From: Saccharicrinis sp963666825
GTDB lineage: Bacteria; Bacteroidota; Bacteroidia; Bacteroidales; Marinilabiliaceae
Direction: 5' to 3'
Length of the DNA: 64,000 bases
NCBI GenBank assembly: GCA_963666825.2
Contig: CAXXFE010000001.1
Span: 248,001 to 312,000, forward strand
Positions 37,467-45,548 of the stretch are shown here, piece by piece; the first letter of the stretch is position 1, and every line of letters starts with the position of its first letter. Made by a program: the position numbers and the translations under genes. The notes beneath the pieces were generated by a model. The model searched no databases. It worked only from the letters and a program-made list of their open reading frames with translations, and was not told the origin of the DNA.

Positions 37467-40130
37467 TCACTGAGCTATTTTCTCATAAGGACTTTCGGGC
37501 ATTTTCAGAAAAGATTCTTCAAATCCGCCATTATCAATAATGATTTTATAAAATACTATTCCCGGATCCAGTGGTTTTATCTTTAATTTACAATTACCAT
37601 TTTCTCGATATGGAAGAGGAACTGTTATTTCTAATTCAATCATTCGTGCAGCAGCCGTAGGATACATTTTTGTATAGCAATTTTTCCAAACCAACTCGTT
37701 ATTGATATTGACAATTTTTTCCTTACCCCCAGCAATAGCAACAGCTATACTATGTCCACCTTTTTTAAACGAAAGCGTACTATCTAAATACAGCCTCACT
37801 TTAATACTGTCGGAACCGGCATTTAATTTAAATTTATAAGAGAGGGATGAACCATCTGTTTTTTCGGTATAAGGCATTAAAGCAATGCCCGACAAAGCTC
37901 TACCCATATCAGGAATAATCTGCCATTGAGTATTTGCTGCAGCCTGACAACTAAAATAATGTTCAGCCTCGATGGTCACCACCCCATTTTTTTCTGAAAA
38001 CACATAACCGCCTGTTTGAACTTCATCAAAAGAAATACGGGTAACTGTTGGTATAATATTAAACTGTGGCGCATGCCAGGAAGTATAGCCAATATGAACC
38101 TGATCCATCATGTGATTCCATTTGGCATTGGCTAATTTTTGATTATAACTATTGGTTAATTCGCCATCACGTATAAAACAACGCTCAACACTATCAGCCC
38201 AAAAATTTGCAGACGAATCTTTTTCAGCAGCAAGTTTATGATTCATGGCAACAGAATAATACATATCATAAACATTTGCCAAGGCTTGCACCGGGAACAG
38301 CACCAGTTGAAAATATGCGTCCCTGTAAATTTCAGGTATTTCAATATATTGCCTAAGGGCAAGTGCTTCGAGGGCCAAAAACTCATCTCTCACCATTTTA
38401 AATTCCCCGCTTTGCAGGTTGTATGTTTTTTCATCCAACATTTCGGGGGTAACACGACTGGCGTACTTACAGTAAGTATTCAATATACAGCTTGCCTCTT
38501 GTGCCTGAGAAGAGCCAAATTGCTGTGCACAAAATTCTTCATAATAATCGTCAAGGTGTTCTAAGGTAAATTTCTTAGGATTCCATGCCATATTCAGGAA
38601 AAAATCCATGGGGTATTCGTTAGGTTTTAAATCACCAACATTAAGTATCCACAATTTATCCACACCATAATCATACGTTAACTGAAGCTGCTCCCACATT
38701 TGTTGAATTTGTGTAACATTAAGCCACTTATTAGCCCTTGGCGCTCCATAATATCCAACATGATAGTACATTCCGTAACCACCAGGATGTTTCTTTTCGT
38801 TCAATTCCGGTAACCGTCTTACATCACCCCAATTATCATCACAAAAAGCAACAATCACATCATCAGGAACTTTCATACCCTGCCCGTAATATTCAAGCAC
38901 TTCTTTATAAAGTGTCCAAACCTGAGGCGTTTCAGATGCTTTTCGGCCTGTAGCCTCTTTGATTATTTGTCGCTGATCTTTAATAATACCTTCTAAGATT
39001 CTAAAATTAGCTTCAGCACTTCCGGCATCCACCATAGGCTTATCATCATCACCACGCATCCCTATAGTTATCAAGCTCTCGTAGTCTTTAGTATGTTCAA
39101 TTCCTTCTTTAAAAAACTGTTGAATACCTTTTTTATTAGTCAGATAATTCCATTCTCCATTACCATAATTGGTCTTGTTTCGAATCCATTCCTGCTGCGA
39201 GCGTTGCATGGGCTCATGATGCGATGTTCCTATTACAATACCGTATTCATCAGCAACCCGAGGGTTTTGATCATCATCTTCATTGAAAGAATTACCAAGA
39301 TAATTTCCACTTTCATCTTTTAGAATTGGCACTAAAGGATTATATTCCTTCATTGATCCCCACATTCCCGGCCATAAAAGATTTGCATGTAAACGTAAAA
39401 GTAACTCATATACACGAACATACATCTCACTATTCAGCCCTCCAAATTTTTCTTTGGCCCAGCGTTGCATGCATGGATTCTCATCATTAATAAAAATGCC
39501 CCTGTATTTTACTTTGGGCTCCCCGGAATAATAAGTCCCGTTTAAAACATAAGCAGAAGTCCGTTTATTTGGAGGAACATCGGCCCACCAATACCATGGC
39601 GAAACACCAAGTTGCTTAGATAATTCGTATATTCCATAAATAGTACCTCGTTTATCACTACCTGCAATTACAAGACATTTCTCTACATCTGGATATGGAT
39701 TATCAATGGTTGAAATGACAAAACTTTCCCACTTTCCCCGCAAGGGTTCAATATCTAATTTGCCAGAGTTAGAAAGCTGCTTAATTTGCTGACTGTGGCC
39801 AATAGTTCCAACTATAATTTGATATTTAATTCCGGTGTTTTGAGGATTTAACTCAGGCTTGACGTCTGTAACTGAAAAAATATCCTTTTGTAAATCCTGT
39901 ATGGCTCTAATTACACCTTTGAAATCAGATTCATCATATACAATACTTGCCACTGCCCCGGCTTGTGATACGATAGGAAAATTTAAATCACATACAGGTT
40001 CGTTTGAAAGGATATTTTCAATGCACCCCAAATTTATTTGAGCAAATGACCTTTCACTGAAAGGAAAGCACAAAATGAACAAGCAACTAAGCTTAATAAA
40101 AAAATACTTTATATCTCTCGTTTGCATCAT
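37467..40130 (-). CDS. GH115 alpha-glucuronidase
   Basis: GH115 enzymes remove 4-O-methyl-glucuronic acid from internal as well as terminal xylose of the polymer. The 887-residue protein has a signal peptide (ends ERSFAQ), an N-terminal alpha/beta domain (KGVIRAIQDLQKDIF, IAGSDKRGTIYGIYELS), and a barrel with VKYRGIFINDENPC and ANLLWPGMWG. The family patterns IVIGTSHHEPMQ and ITIGMRGDDDKPM are both clear, as is AFCDDNWGDVRRLPE. It ends in a C-terminal beta-domain near 650-880. The length is normal. It lies 41 bases upstream of GH98, so the two enzymes act together: GH115 clears internal glucuronic acid and GH98 cuts the exposed backbone. The assignment is firm. Confidence 0.95.
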   Translation of the reverse strand: MMQTRDIKYFFIKLSCLFILCFPFSERSFAQINLGCIENILSNEPVCDLNFPIVSQAGAVASIVYDESDFKGVIRAIQDLQKDIFSVTDVKPELNPQNTGIKYQIIVGTIGHSQQIKQLSNSGKLDIEPLRGKWESFVISTIDNPYPDVEKCLVIAGSDKRGTIYGIYELSKQLGVSPWYWWADVPPNKRTSAYVLNGTYYSGEPKVKYRGIFINDENPCMQRWAKEKFGGLNSEMYVRVYELLLRLHANLLWPGMWGSMKEYNPLVPILKDESGNYLGNSFNEDDDQNPRVADEYGIVIGTSHHEPMQRSQQEWIRNKTNYGNGEWNYLTNKKGIQQFFKEGIEHTKDYESLITIGMRGDDDKPMVDAGSAEANFRILEGIIKDQRQIIKEATGRKASETPQVWTLYKEVLEYYGQGMKVPDDVIVAFCDDNWGDVRRLPELNEKKHPGGYGMYYHVGYYGAPRANKWLNVTQIQQMWEQLQLTYDYGVDKLWILNVGDLKPNEYPMDFFLNMAWNPKKFTLEHLDDYYEEFCAQQFGSSQAQEASCILNTYCKYASRVTPEMLDEKTYNLQSGEFKMVRDEFLALEALALRQYIEIPEIYRDAYFQLVLFPVQALANVYDMYYSVAMNHKLAAEKDSSANFWADSVERCFIRDGELTNSYNQKLANAKWNHMMDQVHIGYTSWHAPQFNIIPTVTRISFDEVQTGGYVFSEKNGVVTIEAEHYFSCQAAANTQWQIIPDMGRALSGIALMPYTEKTDGSSLSYKFKLNAGSDSIKVRLYLDSTLSFKKGGHSIAVAIAGGKEKIVNINNELVWKNCYTKMYPTAAARMIELEITVPLPYRENGNCKLKIKPLDPGIVFYKIIIDNGGFEESFLKMPESPYEKIAQ

Positions 40131-40175
40131 CCTTTTATTGAAAAATCATTATTTCAGCTTGATAGTTTTACTGTA

Positions 40176-42509
40176 TTAATAACCTAATATTGAAAGCATC
40201 TTTTTTGCATATCGTTTTCCTAAAATCCGATATCCTTCTGCTGTAAAATGTAAATGATCACCTTTTGCAGGACAAGCTTGTGATGAAATAATATATGAGT
40301 TTGGAATAACCTGGGGAAGTGTAGCAATGATTGCATTCATGCTGGCACAAGCTCCTCCTTCTTCTGCACTTACCATTTCTCCGGCCAGTAAAGGAACCTC
40401 TTGGGGGTTCAGACCTAAATCAGCAATTAAATTGTCATAAACAAGCTTAACTTTTTTTGTCCAAAGAGTGTCCCCGGTATTTGATTCGCCCTGATGCAAA
40501 AGAATTCCTTTAATTACACCTTCCTTTTGCGCCAACTTAGCCATCTCCACCAATCTTCCATATGGATCACCATCATATTCTTTCACCATATTTTTTAACC
40601 AATCAGGGGAAGAATCCACATAAGCTTGATAGTTATCCTTATCAAAAAGTTCAATTTTACAGCCACCTACAGCCACATTAATAACTCCAACTTTTATATT
40701 CTCAGGCAATTCATCAATCAAAGTTCTTCCAAAATAATCTGTAGGCGTTAATCCGGTATGACAACGACATAAAGGCGGAATTGCAGTATACCATTTCCCT
40801 TTCTCTCTTCCAAGATCAGGACAATCAACTGTTGCCATCACTTGAAATCTTTGATTTACATCTATGGTATCCTGAGGTTCAATTCGTGCATTACCTTCCA
40901 TATTGGATTGACCTAAGCTAAGAAATATATATCGTTCTTCTTTTGGAGATATTTCATCACTAATATGGAAATAATCAAAATCAACATATCCACCGGATTC
41001 TTTAGTAGCATAATTGAAAAGACCAAAACGATAGCCCATAAAGTGAGGCAAAGTATATTGCATCTGTAATTTTGAACCTATTCTTTTCCACTCCCGTCCA
41101 TCCAGACTATAGAAAAAATATGCCTTATCATTCTGATTTTGAAAATCACAATCTATTTTAAAATACACAATCTCACTATTCAACGGAATACTTACTTTCA
41201 CTTCTGTTTTTTCATACGGAGCACTAACCATCACTATTTTCTTTACTCCACTTTCGTACCTAACTCCTATTTGTCCATATTTCTTTTGCAATAAAGCCAA
41301 TCCAGCAAAATCACCTTCTTTCATTTTAGAAACATCAATCTTTATTGAACCGGAACAGGTTGGACCGAAAGTTCTTTGTGTTAAAGTATTTTTAGCTAAT
41401 AAAAAATCATCATCTACTCTTCCTGTTCTTAAACGTAAATACCCATCATGCTCTTTAACTGACCATAATGAATTATCCGGATTATGATTCCATTGCCACA
41501 CTATAGGTAAATCTGCATCTTTTGCATTGCGATTAAAATCATCCGAGGCTACAATTCCCGGATTAAGTCCCTTTTGTGCAGGAAGATTAAGTTCTCCAGG
41601 TACCTTTCCATCAACACCTAATTCAGGCCAACCATTTTTCCAATTTACAGGTACCAAATAAGGAATGCGACCAACAGCGCCATTATCCTTAAACAAATAT
41701 GAAAACCACTTTCCTTCAGGTGTATCAATCAATCCTCCCTGGGCTACACCTTTATCCTGTAATGCAACACGCCCTTCATAAGGACCTGTAATTTTGTCGG
41801 CACGATGAACAATAACTGTTCTCATCCCTCCTTTGGGCCATGTGATATTAAACAAGTAGTATTTACCATTAATCTTGAATAATTGAGATCCTTCAGCAGG
41901 CAATCCTACATTTGCCCCAGCCGGAGAACTGGCATTTTCAATAATAACCTGTTCGGTTTCCGGTTTTATTCCATCCATCTTTTTATTTAACTCAACCAAT
42001 TTAATTTTACCACTTCCATAAACCATATAAGTTCGTCCATCATCATCAAAAAATAATGAGTGATCGTGCAACATGGGTTTAAAAGATGTTCTTTTCCATG
42101 GTCCTTTTTCTATGTTTTTTGTTGAATAGATATATGTTTTGCCAGTTGTACCGGAAAAAGTAGATACATAATACTTTCCTTTATGATACCTTATGCTACT
42201 AGCCCAGGAACCTTTACCATAGGTACTTTCCCCATTTTTCAGGTTCAACTCATCGGTATCACCTAAAATATCATAACAATAGTTCACCAACTCCCAGTTA
42301 ACTAAATCTGTCGATTTCATTATTGGCACACCAGGATTTACATGCATAGTCGTACTACTCATATAATATGTTTCGCCAATCCTAATGATAGACATATCGG
42401 GCACATCGGCATGTATAATTGGGTTATGTGCCTTTTCTTTTTGAGCAAAAACATTACTAGAAAAAACAATAAATAAAAAAAGCAATGTGTAAATACTATA
42501 TTTCTTCAT
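40176..42509 (-). CDS. GH43-CE6 fusion: xylosidase/arabinofuranosidase with acetyl-xylan esterase
   Basis: This 777-residue secreted protein joins two activities. Residues 25-320 are a GH43 propeller with the base Asp in HADVPDMSIIRIG, the second Asp in MLHDHSLFFDDDG and the acid Glu in PAEGSQLFKINGKYY. Residues 325-525 are the usual GH43 C-terminal beta-sandwich. Residues 530-777 are an SGNH esterase of the SASA/CE6 type, with the nucleophile in LSLGQSNMEG, GGCKIELF, LHQGESN, and the Asp-His pair in KGDHLHFTAEGY. The base motif PDMS differs slightly from the PDPD of the other two GH43 proteins here. CE6 would take acetyl groups off xylose and let GH43 remove the arabinose or xylose. It lies 45 bases upstream of GH115 and 73 downstream of the DUF3237 gene. 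The domain calls are firm. Confidence 0.9.
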   Translation of the reverse strand: MKKYSIYTLLFLFIVFSSNVFAQKEKAHNPIIHADVPDMSIIRIGETYYMSSTTMHVNPGVPIMKSTDLVNWELVNYCYDILGDTDELNLKNGESTYGKGSWASSIRYHKGKYYVSTFSGTTGKTYIYSTKNIEKGPWKRTSFKPMLHDHSLFFDDDGRTYMVYGSGKIKLVELNKKMDGIKPETEQVIIENASSPAGANVGLPAEGSQLFKINGKYYLFNITWPKGGMRTVIVHRADKITGPYEGRVALQDKGVAQGGLIDTPEGKWFSYLFKDNGAVGRIPYLVPVNWKNGWPELGVDGKVPGELNLPAQKGLNPGIVASDDFNRNAKDADLPIVWQWNHNPDNSLWSVKEHDGYLRLRTGRVDDDFLLAKNTLTQRTFGPTCSGSIKIDVSKMKEGDFAGLALLQKKYGQIGVRYESGVKKIVMVSAPYEKTEVKVSIPLNSEIVYFKIDCDFQNQNDKAYFFYSLDGREWKRIGSKLQMQYTLPHFMGYRFGLFNYATKESGGYVDFDYFHISDEISPKEERYIFLSLGQSNMEGNARIEPQDTIDVNQRFQVMATVDCPDLGREKGKWYTAIPPLCRCHTGLTPTDYFGRTLIDELPENIKVGVINVAVGGCKIELFDKDNYQAYVDSSPDWLKNMVKEYDGDPYGRLVEMAKLAQKEGVIKGILLHQGESNTGDTLWTKKVKLVYDNLIADLGLNPQEVPLLAGEMVSAEEGGACASMNAIIATLPQVIPNSYIISSQACPAKGDHLHFTAEGYRILGKRYAKKMLSILGY

Positions 42510-42582
42510 ATTCTTGGTATTATTTCACCCTAACAGGATATTTTATTTGTTTATAAAAAACGCGATTTAGACCACAATTGAA

Positions 42583-43119
42583 TTACAGTAATTTATATAC
42601 ACCTATAATTACATATGGCGTTTCACCAGGCTTTAATTCTGGAACCTTTAATGTACCAATAAAAATAGCGTGGTTTAAATAATCATATGGACTATCAACA
42701 GGAGCTTCGAAATTAAGTACTGATTTTAAATATGGCATTTTTTCTTCCTTAGGACTATATGAATGCATCAATGCCCTATTCTCAACTTGAATAGTATGTC
42801 CATCACTAGTTTTTAACCAATATCGGGCATTAAATTCAACATCCCCATCAGGCCTAACCAACTGGCAATCCTCACCTCCAGGCAATACAATTCCATTCAC
42901 TTTAGAGCCTTTAAATGTTCCTCCTGTAATTGGTATTACAATCCTTTTTCCTAATTTACCTTTTCCCACTATCATAGCTTCACCAATAGTGACTTTGGCA
43001 TCCCAAATAAACTCCGTTTTAAAATCATTATAGGTGCATTCATTAGAAATACCCTCTTGAGCGGATGCTAATTGTAACAAAAGAAACATCAGTAACAATA
43101 AACTCTCTATCCTCTTCAT
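42583..43119 (-). CDS. Secreted DUF3237-family protein
   Basis: This 178-residue protein has a signal peptide (to about residue 20, LLLLMFLLLQLASAQ). The rest is a DUF3237-type beta-barrel, recognised by GGTFKGSKVNGIVLPGGEDC, then QLVRPDGDVEFNARYWLKT and YLNHAIFIGTL. The biochemical role of the family is not known to me. Most relatives are cytosolic and lack a signal peptide, so export is notable. It lies between the double CE1 esterase (39 bases) and the GH43-CE6 fusion (73 bases), so all are co-transcribed. Being placed among esterases suggests a role with acetylated or feruloylated oligosaccharides, such as a binding or hydroxycinnamate-handling protein. That is inference. No catalytic triad or metal site is visible. 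Confidence 0.75.
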   Translation of the reverse strand: MKRIESLLLLMFLLLQLASAQEGISNECTYNDFKTEFIWDAKVTIGEAMIVGKGKLGKRIVIPITGGTFKGSKVNGIVLPGGEDCQLVRPDGDVEFNARYWLKTSDGHTIQVENRALMHSYSPKEEKMPYLKSVLNFEAPVDSPYDYLNHAIFIGTLKVPELKPGETPYVIIGVYKLL

Positions 43120-43158
43120 TTGATTACTATTTCTTAAATAATAAAGCTTTACTACCTC

Positions 43159-45081
43159 TTACTTAAAAAGCGTTTGCGAAAAATTATAAAGGTTGTTTCT
43201 CCAAACAGGCCAACTATGGCCTCCTGGGTATTCGCTATATGTGTATTTTATTTTCATTTTATCAAACTTACCTAACATTATTTGACAATTTTTCCATGCA
43301 ATATCTTCTTCGCCCCCCATTGAAATCCAGAATTGCTTCAGGTTTTTATTAATTTTTTTAACATTCTCTTTCATAAAGTCATATTGCTTGTTAGCAATAT
43401 TATCCTGCATGGGCTGAATCCAACCAGAACTAAATACTCCTAAATATGCAAACATATTTGAGTTTTGCACTCCTGCATATAAAGTCTGTATACCCCCTAA
43501 TGATAATCCTGCTAAAGCACGAGATTCAGCATCAGTTTTAACTCTGTAATTTTTTTCAACAAAAGGAATCACAACCTTTGTCAACTCCGCTTCAAACAAT
43601 TTTAAAAAATCTTCACCAAAACCAGAGAGTCCCATGTTTCCATCCAACATTACAATAACCATACTTTTTGCTTTTCCTTCTGCAATCAAGTTATCTAAAA
43701 TCAAATCTGTTTTTCCCTGGTTTGCCCAGCCTCGTTGATCTTCACCCCCACCGTGTAAAAGGTATAACACCGGATATTTTCCATTCGTATTCTGATCATA
43801 TCCAGGAGGCGTATACATATAAAAGTTTCGCCAAGAGTTTATAACTTTTGAGTAGTACCGTTTGATACGGATATCTCCATGTAGCACATCTTTCTCCTGA
43901 TAAAAACCATCACCGCTAAATGGAACTTCAATACCACTAACCATCCTTCCCATGCCATAATAAGTTTCACTATTAGGACCTGCAACAGAAACTCCATCAA
44001 TTATCAAAGAATAATAATGTATTCCTTCACTTAAAGAATCCGTAATTACATCCCAATAGCCATTGCCATCTTTAGCCATATCATATTTTTTGACTAAATC
44101 AAGTTGCACTTTATGGGCATCAGGAGCTTTGATGCGAAAAACAGCCCTTCCATTAGGCATTATTTTTGGATATTGAGCAGTACGCACATTTGATACAGCC
44201 TTTTTTCCTTCATCAATTGTATTCGAAAACAATGTAGGGGGTATTGGTTTAAAAAGTAATTGGGAAAAATGATAAAGGTTATCTTTCCAAACTTTAAAAT
44301 CGTGATGTCCTCCTGGAATTACTGTGTAAATGTGAGGCACTCTATTGACTTGCATATAATCATGTGTACTCTTACTAAAACTTATCAGATTATCTTTATC
44401 GCCACAAGAGATCCAAAGTAACTTTAAAAGTTTTTTCCCTTTCTCTGGATTTGGCAAAATCTTTTCTGGTGCTCTTGTATTTGGAGCCGAAGAAAAACCT
44501 CCAACCCAGGCAAACTCATTTAAATTACCCAAGCCAAAATTCAAAGATTGGCCACCTCCCATAGATAATCCGGCAAGAGCTCGATGGTCTCTATCTTGTA
44601 TTACAGGATAGTTTTTTTCAACCGACGGAATCAAATCATTTAACAAATCACTTTCAAAGGCAGCAAAGGCAGCAACTTTAACACTATCGTATATATTGCC
44701 TACAGCCCTATCATCTTTCATTGCACGCCCATTAGGCAACACCACAATCATTGGTTCAAGCTTATTTTCATTATACAAGTTATCCAAGATAACATGAGGC
44801 AGACCCTGATTATACCATTCTTTTTCATCGCCTCCAATACCATGTAAAAGGTAAAGAACCGGATAATCTTTATCTCTTGAAAAACCAGGAGGCGTGTATA
44901 CTAATGCACGACGGTTGCATCCAACAGTATTTGAACAATATGTCAAAGTATCAATATTCCCATGAGCGATATCAGTTTTCTCTATATCAAAACCTTCCGG
45001 GGCAGCAATATGTTTATTTTGTGCTTGCAGTAGGTTTAATATCAAAAACACAAAAGAAAAGATGGTTAATATGGATTTCAT
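43159..45081 (-). CDS. Double CE1 esterase with a central CBM48-like domain
   Basis: The 640-residue protein has a signal peptide (ends LLQAQ) and two alpha/beta-hydrolase domains of the esterase D/CE1 type. The first (about 50-280) has Ser in GLSMGG, Asp in CGDKD and His in GGHHDFKVW. A CBM48-like Ig domain (about 295-390, RAVFRIKAPDAHKVQLDLV) sits in the middle. The second esterase (about 400-640) has Ser in GLSLGG, Asp in GGEED and His in PGGHSWPVW. The two domains differ, so they could act on different ester types, for example acetyl and feruloyl groups on xylan. It heads the operon that runs down to 26884. The gene starts 36 bases after the stop of a glycosidase remnant, and its probable promoter element lies beyond that. 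Both triads are complete. Confidence 0.9.
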   Translation of the reverse strand: MKSILTIFSFVFLILNLLQAQNKHIAAPEGFDIEKTDIAHGNIDTLTYCSNTVGCNRRALVYTPPGFSRDKDYPVLYLLHGIGGDEKEWYNQGLPHVILDNLYNENKLEPMIVVLPNGRAMKDDRAVGNIYDSVKVAAFAAFESDLLNDLIPSVEKNYPVIQDRDHRALAGLSMGGGQSLNFGLGNLNEFAWVGGFSSAPNTRAPEKILPNPEKGKKLLKLLWISCGDKDNLISFSKSTHDYMQVNRVPHIYTVIPGGHHDFKVWKDNLYHFSQLLFKPIPPTLFSNTIDEGKKAVSNVRTAQYPKIMPNGRAVFRIKAPDAHKVQLDLVKKYDMAKDGNGYWDVITDSLSEGIHYYSLIIDGVSVAGPNSETYYGMGRMVSGIEVPFSGDGFYQEKDVLHGDIRIKRYYSKVINSWRNFYMYTPPGYDQNTNGKYPVLYLLHGGGEDQRGWANQGKTDLILDNLIAEGKAKSMVIVMLDGNMGLSGFGEDFLKLFEAELTKVVIPFVEKNYRVKTDAESRALAGLSLGGIQTLYAGVQNSNMFAYLGVFSSGWIQPMQDNIANKQYDFMKENVKKINKNLKQFWISMGGEEDIAWKNCQIMLGKFDKMKIKYTYSEYPGGHSWPVWRNNLYNFSQTLFK

Positions 45082-45116
45082 TTAATTGGATTTAAAATTT
45101 ATACAATCATTTATTA

Positions 45117-45302
45117 ATTATTGAGGCAATATAATCTGGTATTGGCCACTTAAATGTATCTAGCTAAAAGGTACAATAGTTCATCATAATAAGGGTAAAA
45201 GTATCCATCTTCATATGGTTCAAGTTTTGCATTCCAAAGTTCACTAACAAAAACATCATATCCACCTACATGACAAATTATTAAAGCTGTGCTATTAGGT
45301 TC
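45117..45302 (-). pseudogene. Remnant of a glycosidase C-terminus (GH8-like, uncertain)
   Basis: One minus-strand frame reads STALIICHVGGYDVFVSEL, then WNAKLEPYEDGYFYPYYDEL and LLYLLARYI to a stop at 45150-45152. After that stop it continues VANTRLYC. The order -FVxELWN-x-PYY or RYYDGxLYLLA-x-SGNxRLY is how GH8 exo-oligoxylanases of the Rex type end, as far as I recall, so this is best read as the last 60 codons of such a gene. It lacks the catalytic region, has a premature stop, and frames shift upstream (FPHKNLIAQL in another frame). No start codon belongs to it. It lies between a shared operator and the double CE1 gene, where a head gene of the operon would be expected. The family call is weak; being a broken coding remnant is likelier. 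Confidence 0.45.
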
Positions 45303-45397
45303 TTATGGGGAAAAGACTCCAGAGCTAGAGATTTATCCACTTGTTTCTTTGCTAAACTATTATTAATCATTGTTAATTACTTTATCTTTTAGATATT

Positions 45398-45421
45398 TGA
45401 TTTTTAATTACAGACATTAAA
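45398..45421 (-). promoter_or_regulatory. Shared 24-base upstream element, copy 2 (candidate operator)
   Basis: This copy matches 6041-6064 at 23 of 24 bases. It lies 57 bases beyond a terminator and 317 bases before the double CE1 start, with a broken gene between. That arrangement fits a promoter whose original first gene has decayed. Confidence 0.55.
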
Positions 45422-45469
45422 AACATTATTACATTGAAAATGTATCAAAGTATCACAAAGCAATCTGAA

Positions 45470-45512
45470 TAAAGAAAAAGCCAGAACAAGAAGAAATCCT
45501 GTCCTAGCTTAA
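45470..45512 (-). terminator. Terminator after the second DUF1680 gene
   Basis: AAGCCAGAACAAGA at 45478-45491 pairs over all 14 positions with TCCTGTCCTAGCTT at 45497-45510 when read on the minus strand, with a few G-U pairs and a five-base loop. A T-rich run (TTTTTCTTTATT) follows. It lies about 40 bases after the DUF1680 stop and closes block A. Confidence 0.8.
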
Positions 45513-45548
45513 TTAATGCATTTGCAATATGGCAATTTATAACCATTT

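Larger units (their letters stand above)
45303..45548. promoter_or_regulatory. Regulatory part of the gap between DUF1680 and double CE1 genes
   Basis: Together with the remnant this makes a 467-base stretch without an intact gene. From high to low coordinates it holds the terminator at 45478-45510, the 24-base shared element at 45398-45421, and a short frame-shifted coding trace down to the remnant. It seems to be the promoter region of the operon that now starts with the double CE1 esterase. Confidence 0.5.
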
